Assembly: GCF_963082655.1 (NCBI RefSeq)
Contig: NC_081552.1
Location: forward strand, 6,758,648-6,822,647
Direction: 5' to 3'
Length of the DNA stretch: 64,000 nt
Source: Stomoxys calcitrans
Lineage: Eukaryota > Arthropoda > Insecta > Diptera > Muscidae
Part shown: positions 30,541 through 42,894 of the stretch, one piece after another
Numbering within the stretch: the stretch's first letter is position 1
How the letters are laid out: every line of letters begins with the position of its first letter
Made by a program: the position numbers and the translations under genes
The notes under the pieces: model-generated
What the model saw: the letters and a program-made list of their open reading frames with translations, nothing else
What the model was told of the DNA's origin: nothing
Database searches by the model: none

Positions 30541-32153
30541 TGTTGCAGTCTCCAGCGTAGTATTGGCATTTTGCACACTTTCTAAGCAACACCATTACAA
30601 ATGAAATATAGACACATTTTTATTGTCATACGGACACAAAATTTCGATTTCAGTGCGACATGCGAAAAAAGGCTACACATTCTTGGACAATCGAAATCAC
30701 CATAAGGCATTCTTCACTCACTTTTGTAAATATGTAAAATTTTTTATTTTTTCTTTTCAGATTATTTTCCAACCAAGAAGAGATTTCAATATATAATTCC
30801 TTAACAATATCTACAAATTACCCCCGCACTCAAAGATTATAAAAAAAAAATCCAAAAAAATCCCATACACTCAGGACACAGCCAATATTGCACGTGTTCA
30901 CTATAACATCAACACCCAAAACAACATGGGGACTTACTGTGGCCTGTGCGGGCTGTGAACTAAACACAATCTACAAAGCATTATAATCACTTTACCAACA
31001 TCAAAAAAAAAAGGGGGAGAAAACCTTTTTTTAAAGCACGCAAACACCAAACAGTTCATATACTCTGCGCTTGTTCGCTGATGGCTGCCATGGCATGTAC
31101 CAAAGGAAACACTTGTCCTGGGCCATCGTGATACATGATGACACACCCTTAGCCTGACCGTCAAGACCACCACCACCACAAGCACCATGATAAAGTGGCA
31201 GCACAAGTGTTGTTGCCTGGTAGTTTAAGGTATTATTGGTTATTCCATACCAACTCCAGCTAAATTGAACTCATATTTTGCCTTGGCCCTGTACGATATA
31301 TTGAACATGGACAAGTTTCGCTCAAAAACCCAAAATGAATTCAACAACTCAACACAGCACCCCTCACATCCTAGGATATCCGTTAAGACCAATCGAAAAA
31401 TCAACAACAACAAAACCAACTATAATTCCAATACAAGCCAACTGCCATAGTCCTTTGGTGGGGGTGTATGTATATGCAAGTGAGTGGCTCCTTACAAAAA
31501 GCAACACGCGAAACTTGGTAAGAAGAAGGTACAGTCATAGCGAACACACAAGCAAATATGCTCCCATACCATTTATAAATAGACACAGACCATACTGAGC
31601 GTCTAGACCCTCACCCCACATTCACAGTTAAGTGTGTATAAGTATACAAACATGCAACACATGTAGCATGGTAGGCATAGAAGAAAATATGTTCGCCATA
31701 CTATGACAGATGGTCAGCTCGAAGTCGCACTCATCAGCAGCAAGAGGCAGACAAAATATGACTAAAGCAACGTCAAAAACTTTCATGTCATTGTTTTTAT
31801 CGACAACTTCTTCATCATCATGATGACGACGATCCATAGAGTAGTGCGAGCACTAAAGTCTATCACTGCCATTTGGTATGAGATGAAGGATTTGCTTAAG
31901 CCTTCAGTATAGTAAGTTACTGCCGATAATTTTAAGTTCTTGTCATCCAAAGAGCATGACACTAGAGTATCTTTTCCCATTTTGCCAAAAAGAAGTGTCG
32001 ATCATTGTAAAGTTTGCAGTAAATAATAGCAAACAAGGGTACTTAAGAAGAGAAGGGAAAGAAAGATCTTCGAAAAAATATTATGAGAGCTAATCAAATT
32101 TAATGATATATTAGATATTAACATAGCGCCAATTTTCAGTAAACTAGACAAAC
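30541..32153. other. Gene-free stretch
   Basis: No gene or window repeat family is recognised. Low-complexity pieces include A-rich runs near 30840 and 31000 and ACCACCACCACCACAAGCAC near 31170. Confidence 0.4.
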
Positions 32154-33110
32154 ATGATTTTGTTACAACGACAAGAAAGGCAACTCTCGCCAATAACAGC
32201 TTCAAGACAGCCATTAGCAAAAGTTGGGGGTGTCGTGCACTGGGTATATAATGCAGTTGTCAAACCTATGGTGCTATATGGTGTCGTGGTCTGGTGGACG
32301 GAGCTTCAAAAGTCCAACTTGTGTCCAAAGAATGGCTTGTTTGTGCATCACAGCCGCAATGAGGACGACACCATCTGATGCACTGAATTTAATTCTACAC
32401 CTGCTGATATACTTGCAATTAAAGATGTGATATAATATTAGATATAATGTCATAACAACAGCTGGAATAGATACCTCAGACAGCCATTAAATACCTGGAG
32501 AACGTATTTCTGAATTAAAAAATCGCCCGCGACTGTCACAGATCTCTCAACGAGATGTCTGAACTGTTCAACATTCACCTGTTCTGGGTGCAGGGCCACA
32601 GAGATATCCAGGGGAATTGTAAAGCGGGCAAGCTTGTGAGACTACGAACTACCTTACACAATGTAGGCGAACTGGAATCTGTGGGTATGCCTTTGGCGAC
32701 ATGTAAGCTAAGATTTCAGGATAAGGCCCGAAGGGCAACGAATTATAGATGGTCGCAAAAGGGGCCAGAGAGCATTCCAAAATTATGTGGCCTAATCTAG
32801 ACTTGAAGAAGTCTACTGCGTTGCTGACTAGAACTCAGTCATTGTGTCCGTCATGACAGGTCACTGTCTGATCGGAGAGCATGCTGACAGACTGAAGATT
32901 GCCAGTAGCGACTTTTGCCGAAGCTGACTGTGTGACAGTCAGAAGGAGTTCCACTTTAGGTTCTCATTTCTTTGAGAATCTGTCTGATTTAACGGATGTG
33001 AACGTTCGAAAGTTGTTGGGCTTTTTAAAGCGATCTGGATGGTTCAACAGGGCAGGGTATACAAATTCCTTTATAACGGAATACAACCTGATTTTATTGT
33101 TTTAAATCCG
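32154..33110 (+). pseudogene. Non-LTR retrotransposon remnant with RNase H tail
   Basis: Broken frames contain blocks typical of the reverse transcriptase C-terminus of an I- or R1-like element: VVKPMVLYGVVVWW (32154-32378), then QRMACLCITAAMRTTPSDAL in another frame (32224-32430). An RNase H segment FWVQGHRDIQGNCKAGKL follows (32555-32800). The aspartate expected after GNxxA is replaced, so the RNase H active site is damaged. A further frame (32899-33105) reads LLGFLKRSGWF, like the conserved tail of such elements. The endonuclease and most of the reverse transcriptase are missing. I-like clade is inferred from the RNase H. Confidence 0.75.
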
Positions 33111-33470
33111 CAATATCATATTCCATTTTTACATCCATCCTTCTTTTAACTTTCATACCATCCTCAGTTTCAAACATTCAAATGTGCATCAACTTGTCAT
33201 TTCTGAAATCTATTTTGGAACAATTTCTTTTTCCTCAAAATACCAATCGAGGGCTTTTCTATTGTTTTTGGTTGAGAACTGCTGGGTATTTTCAGTGGTT
33301 AAATGTGGAACAATTGACTGTACAATGTTGTATCTTATCCAGCAGGATACCCCGCCCTTGGTTGATAAGTGTCCTACATGCGATGTGAGGATAATAACGA
33401 TGATGCTGATGGATAAGATGACTATGACTACGTTGATAGCAATGGTGCTCAGCCTATGAAAATGGTTATT
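33111..33470. other. Gene-free stretch
   Basis: Nothing recognised; overlapping short frames on both strands. Confidence 0.35.
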
Positions 33471-34372
33471 ATACCCACCACCATAGAATGGGGGCATACT
33501 AATCTAGTCATTCCATTTGTAACACCTCGAAATATTGATAAAGTATATAAATCATTGATCGTCTCGACATACTGAGTCCACCTAGCCATGTCCGTCCGTC
33601 TGTCGAAATCACGATAGCGATCGAACGTGTAAAGCTAGCCGCATGAAATTTTGAACAGATACTTACTATTGATGTAGGTCGTCGGGGATTGCAAATGGGC
33701 TATATCGGTTCAGATTTGGATATAGCTCCCATATAAATCGATTCCCGGATTTGACTTCTTGAGTCGCATTTTTTTGTCCGCTTTGGCTGACATTTTGCAC
33801 ATAGTGTTTTATTATGACTTCCAACAACTGAGCCAAGTAGGTCCGAATCGGTCTTTAACCTGATATAGCTCCCATATAAAACGATCTCCCGATTTGATTT
33901 CTTGAGCCCCTGAAAGCTGCAATTTGCATCGGATTTGGCTGAAATTTTGCACATAGTGTTTGCGTCAAGTACCGTTCAAATCGGTTAAGAAAGTGATATA
34001 GCTCCCCTATTAACCGATCTCCTGATTTGAGTTTTTGAGTCTCTGGAAGCCTAAAATTTCATCCTATTTATGAAATTTTGCATATAGCGTTCTGTTATGG
34101 CTACCAACAACTGTGCTTAGTAGGGTCCAAATCAGTCAAGAACATGATATAGCTCCCTTATAAACCGATCGCCCGATTTGACTTCTTGAGCCCTTACAAG
34201 CCGCGATTTTTATCCGATTTGGCTGAAATTTTATGTTATTACTCTCAACCACTGTGCCAAGTATGGTTTAAATCGGTCTATAACTAGATACAGCTACCAT
34301 ATTATAGTAGAATCCATGGTGGTGGGTTCCCAAGATGCGGCCCGGCCGAACTTAGCATGCTTTTACTTGTTC
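33471..34372 (+). mobile_element. DINE-like element, lineage S variant
   Basis: It begins ATACCCACCACCATAGAATG, has a short GTCCGTCCGTCTGTC tract near 33590 and units with CCCGATTTGACTTCTTGAGC, and ends at CCATGGTGGTGGG, GGCCCGGCCGAACTTAGCAT and TTTTACTTGTT. The units resemble those at 28835-29215 and 56700-57812, a sublineage distinct from the 6314 copy. Confidence 0.85.
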
Positions 34373-35811
34373 TGTTTTGTTTCTTCTTCGCTGATATTCG
34401 AAAATTTTACCGCTTTACCATTTATTCCTAGGCATTTTATGAGCATAGCAGAAAGCCCATACACATAGACAAAATAGAGCTCAGTATCATCATTGCCATC
34501 CATATTTGCATCATGATGACGATTGCTTTGTAAGAGTCCTCCGCTTATAGCAATACAATGTTAAGGGGTGTTTTTTGTCATGCCTTCAGCCTTCGACGGT
34601 AACAGCGTCGACGTCAATAAAGACAACTTCGACTCCCTGACCATTCCTCATTCCCTTTAACAGACATACGCATACATGTAGAAACACTGTATATAAATTC
34701 AGCCTTTATTCTCACTTAACTGCATGCCAAAGTATAGCATTAAAGGCCTATGTCATGACAGGGTTGTCATCATAATATTTCGGAAACTTATATTTTATAA
34801 ACAAATAAAATCCGTTCGGCATCATCAGTGTCTGCGACCACGTTTGAAGTCCATTGCTTGATTTTCGTTACAAAGATGTGAAGTCTTCGCAACACTGCTT
34901 AAAAATTTTCAGCCCGTATATTAAACATATATTAAAGAGTCACGTAGCCGGGCACTGAGTTCTGCGTCATCAGTGTCTCTCAATCACTTGTAATGTCAGC
35001 ATTTAAATGCTTTAATTTGTTTCTAGTCAGCCCATTAACAGAAACTTTGGCAATATAATTAGTGTCTCTGCAACCATGTTCGGAGTAACGATGCCAAATG
35101 TATGAAGTCTTCTTAATACTGCTCAAGGTTTTTCTACCTTTCTGGATATAATAGCAACATTATCTCATTTTGTATTTTAGCTCTAAAATCCACATTTATT
35201 TTTGGATTTTTCAAAATTTGTACTTAATCAATAGACAACTAATGAGGGTATTCGACAAAATTCCTTCAAAAACATTGAATATAATTTTCTTGTTTCGCTT
35301 TGGCAAGATGTGAAACACAAAAATGGGCATTATTTTTTTTTCATTTATGAAAGATTTGATAGACTGGGGAGCTAAATGTTTAGTATTATTGGTTTGAATG
35401 CCTCCTCTATCGGTAACCTTTCATATAAATGGATTTGGTGATATATCTTTCACTTTAAACTCCGTACACTGATGGGACATATATGTCCCATTTGTCCTCA
35501 AATGTATATTATTTACTAAGGCTAGAAGTTTATCGTTTAAATGCTTGACGAGGTGCAGTTTCCTGTTGGGATAATTATTAGTTCAGTAACTAACATAATT
35601 GCAACGAAAACTCTTTTTAAGCAGTAAAAGCGTTGAATTTCGGGCTATGAGACCGACTTTTGCGAAGGATTACGAATGCTAAGATGCCGTCTCCCTTTAT
35701 TTTATGTAATAGCATTGAATTGCTGAAGAAATGTAGCGCGAATATCTGTCGGGCCAGTTGCCTTTTTAAATATTTTTGAATTGCCAAGGCCAAAATTTAA
35801 GGCGGCAAATC
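34373..35811. repeat. Unclassified DNA with part of a degenerate tandem array
   Basis: Between about 34820 and 35150 the motif CAGTGTCTCTGCAACCA recurs in variants near 34826, 34971 and 35061. It is paired with GAAGTCTTC(G/T)(C/T)AA-type segments and GATTTTCGTTAC. The same array reappears at 38940-40200. The rest shows no gene; a perfect 20-bp palindrome lies at 35472-35491. Confidence 0.55.
35472..35491. repeat. Perfect 20-bp palindrome
   Basis: ATGGGACATATATGTCCCAT is its own reverse complement. A related 24-bp palindrome lies at 36015-36038. Confidence 0.9.
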
Positions 35812-36825
35812 TTTTTTATACTCACCGTCATGCGATGAGGAATATTTTTACTCGCCTCTCTTCTCCTCAAAAAATCGATTTCCGATAATATTTGAAATAT
35901 ATTCATGATTGTTTTCACATTCTTAGCCGATCCATGCGTCCTTCTGTCTGTCGATATCATGATAGCGTACGAACGAAAACACTTTTCTGCACAAATATTT
36001 ACCTTTGAGGATGAATGGGACATACATGTATGTCCCATGACATCTAGATCTAGACATGTTCGTCCGTCTGTCTGTCGAAAGCACGCTAACTTTCGAAGGA
36101 GTAAAGCTAGCCGCTTGAACATATAAACCGATCTTGGGTCTTGACTTCTTGAGCGTCTGATTTGACTGAAATTTTGCACGTGGTGTTTTGGTATCACTTC
36201 CAATCACTATGCTAAATATGATTCAAACCGGTTCATAGCCTGGTGTAACTGCCATATAAACCGATCTTGGATTTTGACTTCTTGACGCAATTCTCATCCG
36301 ATTTGGCTGAAATTTTGCATGACGTGTTTTGTTATGAGTTCCAACAACTGTGCTAAGTATGGCGGTGCATAACCTGATATAGCTTTCTTGTAACCCAAAA
36401 TGGGATCTTGACTACTTGAGCCTCTATACGGTGCAATTATCATCCGATTTGGTAAATTTTTTTTACAACTGCTTCTCCCATGACCTTCAACAAGACAAAT
36501 ATTGTCTGAATCGATCTTGAGCTTGATACAGCTCCCATGTAAACCGATCTCACGATTTTGCTTCCTGAGCGCCTACAAGGCCCAATTCATATCCGAGTGG
36601 ACTGCAATATTACACAATGACTTCTACAATGTTCAGCATTTAATTCATTTATGGTCCGAATCGGACTATAACTTAATATAGCTCCAATAGCATAACAGTT
36701 CTTATTCAATATTCTTTGTTTGTCTAAAAAGAGATACCACACATGGAACTCGACAAATGCGATCCATGGTGGAAGGTATATAAGATTCGGCCCGGCCAAA
36801 CTCAGCACGCTCTTACTTGTTAAAT
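35812..36825 (+). mobile_element. DINE-like element, lineage S, diverged
   Basis: It begins TTTTTTATACTCACCGTCAT and carries a GTCCGTCTGTCTGTC tract near 36061 and units with TATAAACCGATCTTGG. It ends with GATCCATGGTGGAAGGTATA, a hairpin with one altered base (GGCCCGGCCAAACTCAGC) and CTCTTACTTGTT. The opening part has been rearranged and contains a 24-bp palindrome at 36015-36038. Confidence 0.78.
36015..36038. repeat. Perfect 24-bp palindrome
   Basis: The arms begin ATGGGACATACA and are followed immediately by their exact reverse complement, without a loop. Confidence 0.9.
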
Positions 36826-36864
36826 TTTGTTGTATACGTGTTGCAAAAAATTTATATTTGCGCT

Positions 36865-37800
36865 AATTATACCCTACACTACTACTGTGGAACAGGGTAT
36901 TATAACTTAGTGCATTTGTTTGTAACACCCAAAAGGAAGAGAGATAGACCCTTTGATAAGTATACCGATCGACTCAGAATCACTTTCTGATTCGATTTAG
37001 CTATGTCCGTCTGTTTGTCTGTCTGTGCGTCTGTCCATGTTAATTTGCGTACAAACTACAGGTCGTAGTTTTCATCCGATTGCCTTCAAATTTGGTACTG
37101 GCATGGTTTTCGGCCTAGAGACGAAGCCTATTGAATTTGGAAAAATTTGGATATAGCTTCCATATATATGTTCGTCCGATTTTCACTTCTAGAGTCTCTG
37201 CAAGCTCATTTATTGACCAACCTTCCCAAAACTTTATACAACGCTTTCCCTGACGACTACCACATTATTTAAGAAGTTTTCGTTTAGTTTTAGCTTCCAT
37301 TTATAAGTTCGTGAGCTTTAGACTAATATTTCAATAAAGATTTCATTTGTCAACCGATTCTCTCAAGATTTGGCAGGAAGGATTTTCTTGTGACTTCCAA
37401 CATTACTGGAAAACTTCATAGAAATCGGTTCAGTTTAAGATATAGCTCTCGTATATATATATCGCCCGATTTTCACTTCTAGAGCCACGGCAAGCGTATT
37501 TATTGCCCAACCTTTCCAAAACTTTGTGCAACTCTTTCCCTGACGACTACCAAAATATCTAACAAGTTTGCTCAAAATCTTTTCAGGTTTAGATGTAGCT
37601 CCCATATATATGTTCGTCAGATTTGGACTAATATTGCAATAAATTGCTTATTTGTTAACCGATTCTCTCAAAATTTGGCAGGAAGGATTTTCTTATGACT
37701 TTCAATATTACTGTTGAATTTCATAGAGATCGGTTCCGATTTATATACAGCTGCCGTATGTGTTTAAATGATCGTTCGAACTTAATTTAAATCGACCGAA
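36865..37800 (+). repeat. DINE-like element, third lineage (E)
   Basis: The start TTATACCCTACACTACTACT, a GTCCGTCTGTTTGTCTGTC tract near 37005 and units with TATAGCTCCCATATATA define it. ACCGATTCTCTCAA recurs at 37353 and 37658, 305 bases apart, about two 153-bp units. No hairpin end is visible. Confidence 0.7.
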
Positions 37801-37974
37801 AATCAATTTTTGATGGATATGAGTATTGTAAAAATTTCATGGCACTATTGCTTAATACTTGTATGATAAACCAAATGCTAAGGAACAGGTGGATATATTT
37901 TGTGTAATAATTTCGAAATCCCATACGCGAGTTGTCATGTTGCCACAAAAATACTTAGAATAGCCCGGAACTCT

Positions 37975-38938
37975 TTTTATACGCACCACTGAAGGATGGG
38001 GGTGTATTCAATTTGTCATTCCGTTTGCAACACATCGAAATATCCATTTCTGACCCTATAAAGTATATATATCCTTGATCGTCGTAAAAATCTATGACGA
38101 TCTAGCCATGTCCGTCCGTGTGTCTGTTGAAATCACGCTACAGTCTCTAAAAATAGAGATATTGAGCTGAAAATTTGCACAGATTCTTTTTATCCATAAG
38201 CTGGTTAAATTCGAAGTTGGGCTGTATCGGACTATATCTTGATATAGCTCCCATATAGACCGATCCTCCGATTTAGGGTTTTAGGCCCATAAAACCACAT
38301 TTATTACCCGAATTTGCAAAACTTTCGGACTCTGAGTTGTGTTATGCCCTTCGACATTCTTCTTCAATTTGGTCCAGATCGGTTTAGTTTCGGATTTAGC
38401 TGCAATATAGACCGATCTCGCGATTTAAGGTCTTGGTCTCATAAAAGGCGCATTAATTGTCGGATTTTGCGAAAATTTAGGACAGTGAGTTGTGTTATGC
38501 CCTTTAATATCTTTCTTCAATTTGGCCCAGATCGGTCCAGATTTGGATATAGCAGTCATATAGACTGATCTCTCGATTTAAGATTTTAGGCCCATAAAAG
38601 TCGCATTTAAAATCCGATTTCCCTGAAATTTGACACAGTGACTTACGTTAAGCTTTTCGACATTCGTGCCGTATATGGTTCAGATCGGTCTATATTTGGA
38701 TATAGCTACCAAAAAGACCAATATTTTGTTCTAAAAAATTTAACAATGGATTGTACTCATAAGATATTCAATGTCCGTCCTGAATTTGGTCCAAATCGGG
38801 CCCTATTTAGATATAGCTGGTATGGGGGCATTATATATGCATTTTTCACCGGATTATGGCAAAAGGTGGTAACGTATATACACGAGGTGGTGGGTATCCA
38901 AAGTTCGACCCGGCCGAACTTAACGCCTTTTTACTTGT
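37975..38938 (+). mobile_element. DINE-like element, lineage G, complete
   Basis: It opens TTTTTATACGCACCACTGAA with TCATTCCGTTTGCAACACAT, a core near 38060 and a short GTCCGTCCGTGTGTC tract. Units carry TATAGACCGATC. It ends CGAGGTGGTGGGTATCCAA, AGTTCGACCCGGCCGAACTT and CGCCTTTTTACTTGTTT. Confidence 0.88.
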
Positions 38939-40200
38939 TTCTCTTGAAGTCAGAAGTGTTTGATTTTTGTTATTCAGAGGTGCAGTCTTCGCAACATTAC
39001 TGAAAATTCTTCAGTCCATGCATATTTATCGGCAATATCAACATCGCTTTATCAACATACCATTACTTGAACTTCGGTACTGAAACCTGAAGTCTTTGCA
39101 ACACTTCTCAAGATTATTCATCCCTTTGTCAATAGTTGCTTGACTTCATGCAGCCGTTTACTTGGTTTTGAGTCATCCTTAATGGATTGTAAGCAAATTT
39201 ACATTTGTATTTGCAGGCAATAGAAACATCGCCTTATAAAAACGTTATCTTTTTCCGGTCTCATCAGTGCCTTTGCGACTACGTATGAAGTCAAGGTACA
39301 AGTGCTTAATTTTCGTTACTAAGATTCTGAAGTTTTAAGAAGAGTTAAACTTCGTTTGGCGTTATCAGTGTCGTTGGGAAAATGATTGAAGTCTGCAGTC
39401 CACTCATCAATTTTCAGACCATTTGCAAAATCGCCTTGCGAAGCTGTAAACTTTTTTTGGCTCCATCAGTGTCTCTGCAACCACATTAAAAAAGTCAGGA
39501 ATAACGTCGCTTTATGCAGTTCTGAGTTCTGCGTCATCAATGTCTCTGCCATCGCGATTGAAGTCAGGATACCAACGCCTGATTTTTGTTACTAAGTGAT
39601 GCAGTCTTCTTTATTAGTAAAGACTATTCCGTCGATATATAGAGTCATTGTTAAAAGAAAAGTGGATTCGGGTATATTTGCACCGTTTTGTACCTCATAA
39701 GTGGCTCTTCAATAATCTTTGAAGTCAACGTAACAAGTCAATAAGTGAAATCATCTTAACACAGTTCAAGACTTTTCGGCCCCTATTGAGAGCCTTGAAC
39801 AAGAGCAAGGCTGCTTCACGTGGAAGTGCACTGTCTTCTGCGATATCAGTGCGCCATTTTCGTTTCTAAGGGCCGATGTCTTCCTATTAACATTGCGCAG
39901 GACTATTCAATCCATAGAGCCTGTTTTGAAAGCAATGTCGATTTATATAAACACACCTTCCTGAAAATCAACAAATCAATTAACCACTGTCTAAGCGGCA
40001 AAGTCTTCGTCAGATACTTCAGTGAATATAAGGTATCTTTACAAAAGTGACGTCATTTAAAGTGGATGTGAGTTGCGTTCTGCGTCATCATTGTCTCTAA
40101 GACTCCATTTGAAGTCGGCGAACCAAGATTGCTTTCAATGATAGGTCATCTTTACAATACTACTCAACATCAAATTTCAGACCATGCGTTACTATAACGG
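38939..40200. repeat. Degenerate tandem array, second part
   Basis: Variants of TCAGTGTCTCTGCAACCA occur near 39263, 39365, 39466, 39538 and 40087. They are interleaved with TTGAAGTCA, GATTTTTGTTACTAAG and GCAGTCTTCGCAACA segments. Spacing varies from about 70 to 550 bases, so the array is old and eroded. No frame is maintained. Confidence 0.55.
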
Positions 40201-42149
40201 AAGATTGTTAAAGGTTTCACATTTATAAGCCCATAATCTTTTTGCAAAATATCTCTTTGTTCCCTCAGTTAATAGATAATGTTGGCAACCCGTTTTCCTT
40301 TGTTGTTGTGTGACACATTACTGCTCGCACCATACATTTGTCCTTCCGTCAGTCAGTCTTTCTGTTGCTGCGCCAGTCATCGAATCTGTCACTTCATTTG
40401 ACTTCCTTGGCTTGTTCAACATACACACACACACACACACACACATGCAATATGTGTCTGTTTGTGTGAAAGAGAACGAGCGACTTTAACACAAAAGGGT
40501 ACAGTTTATACTGTGATACTGTCGTTAATATAAACCTATGCCGCCGACATGGCCACCTTCATTGCCACCGGGCCACCGCCTTAGTACTGACTTTATTCCT
40601 TTATTCAATGGGTGACAGTGTTACACTACAGTTGCTCATCTGTTGTACAACATCGGCAAATTGTACTCATGCTTGTTGTAAGGACGACGATTATGAGAAT
40701 ATTACAAGCTAAGTGTATATATGTGTAGGTGAGTTATCTGCCTCAGGAGGATGGTGGAGGAAGACCTGGAATGAGGCTATTTTCTTGTGGTATATCTTGG
40801 TAATGGTTGATAAACTGCCGTGCTTTTTCTTCCATTTTCCGGCTGCTCCTCTTCTGTACAAATTGTGAAGAATAACTGACAACTGCAAATCATAGAATTT
40901 CAATTCTGGCCAAACTAAGGGCAAATAATGGGGCGCATACTACATGGGGTGATTTTCAAAATTCCTTGGCAGCTTTTAGAGAAGCTACGGAAATTCAATG
41001 GAGTGGGTTCCGGGAGTATAGGAAAGTATGACGAGTCTTTGTTATGGTGGTGGTGGTGGGACATAACACACAAGAGTTAGTAACAAGCCTTGGGGAATGG
41101 GAAGCGAAAAAATTGGATTTTACGCGCAAAGTGATTGTTCAGTGACGGTGTGCAAATGAGAACTACGTATATTTTATTTGTATATGTATATCTCAAACGG
41201 AAAGAAGCTAAGCCTAAATTTATTGATGTGCGAAATGTGACTAATAGGAAATGTGAATATATGCCTTCTTCCTTAGCTTTAATTGGTTTTAGGAAAACTA
41301 CCAGCCAGATAGTCAAGCAGTCGCCATGTCATTGAAAGTAGTAACTAGCATTAAGGTAGGCAAAAACGAAACATTTGGTCAAGAACTTCTGTTTGGTTGG
41401 ACAATTGAATTTGATATAATTAAATGAGTAAGTTATAAATCTGATATGAGTAACTGACATTCGATTTTGTTAGAGAGTTATAAAAGTGTTGCTTGCCTGA
41501 AATGCAGACAAGAGATAAGCTTTATTTTGAGAGGTTTATGGGGAAATTATATCGTACACTGTAAAAATACGCATTATTAGCTGTGTTTTATTTTAGTACT
41601 ATACAGTGCAGTACAATGCCATTTGTATGAAAATGACAACTATCCAGAACAACGAAGTTTTGGATAAATTACCAGTGTAGGCTCATGTAGAACATCTGTC
41701 GTCAGAATTGTCATGATATGTATTTCACAAATAAGTGTGGCCACTCGCAGAATGGCAAAATAAATTTAAACCAATTATTTATTGAATTTGATTATGTTAA
41801 CAAAATGAATAATTTTATCCGATTTAGACAGAAAGCTTAAATTATTAAAACAAAAGCAGATAAGTTTTTCGTAATCTGCGCCTTATGCTCACTTTGATTA
41901 TATGAATAAATTGGATAATTTTATCCGGTTAATCGGATTTATACAAATGACCTAAATTATTAAAGAAGATAATTGCTTTGTCATAATTTACGCTTCTGCA
42001 CAGGTGAGGATATATTACATCGTGCAGTGTCAAAAAACATTGGTTTTTCATTTTGATTATGTCGATAAAATGAATAGTTTAATCCTGTTTATCTTATTTT
42101 TCCAAATGACTTGTAACCTTGTTATGGAGATATACTAAAATGATGTTTG
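40201..42149. other. Gene-free stretch
   Basis: No gene recognised. It holds a (CA)n tract of about 11 units at 40422-40445. Elsewhere there are only short frames without motifs. Confidence 0.4.
40422..40445. repeat. (CA)n microsatellite
   Basis: Uninterrupted CA repeats of about 23 bases. Confidence 0.95.
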
Positions 42150-42501
42150 TTATGATGAGTTGTTATGGGGGTGGGACGTCTCCTAGGCAGTAAGTCCAGA
42201 ATGTTGATATCAGATTCGTTGTCTACTCCCACATATCTTTCATTTTAGCCCCATATTTCCATAGTCGGCAAACATAACCGGTTCCGGGGGTGTTTTGGGG
42301 GATGGGGCGGCCGTTCAGTGAATTGGCCCAGAAAATATATATCAGATTCGTGTTCTACTCTATAATACTTCTTATTACAGCCTCACATTGGAATCGTCAG
42401 CAAATGCGTCCTATATGGGTGGTATTAGTTCCACAATTGGATATCAGATACGTTTTCTACTCTTAAATACTTTTCATTTGAGTTCCATATTGGCATGATT
42501 C

Positions 42502-42537
<36 letters not shown>

Positions 42538-42894
42538 GGTAGGTTTTGAGGGTGGGGCTGCCCCCTTAGGTACCCTGTCCAACATTTGGATACCAAATTT
42601 TTATTTTTAGGCTACTCTAAGAGAGCACACAAAATTTCGCATACATCGCACCACCCTTCATCGAAATCTGGCGTTTCTGAAAATTTGGGAAGCGGTAGGG
42701 TTCGCCCCTCCTTCCGATGTAAAAAAATTTTGTACCCTACTTTCATCACAGGATCATTATGCACCATCTGTGAAAATTTCAAAAAAAATCGGTTCAGCCG
42801 TTTTTGAGTCTATAAGGAACACACAAACTAACATACAAACAAAAAAAGAAACCGACAATAAAACACAAATTGATTTTTATATATAAAAGAAGAG
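42150..42894. repeat. Family C repeat
   Basis: Units with CTTTCATTTTAGCCCCATAT and C/G-rich blocks are followed by the terminal module (CATCGAAATCTGGCGTTTCT, CAGCCGTTTTTGAGTCTATA, ACACAAACTAACATACAAAC). A TA tract lies at 42506-42534. Confidence 0.72.

Noticed and set aside
31130..31210. ACCACC-rich segment as coding sequence
   Set aside because: Short low-complexity DNA with no supporting frame on either strand.
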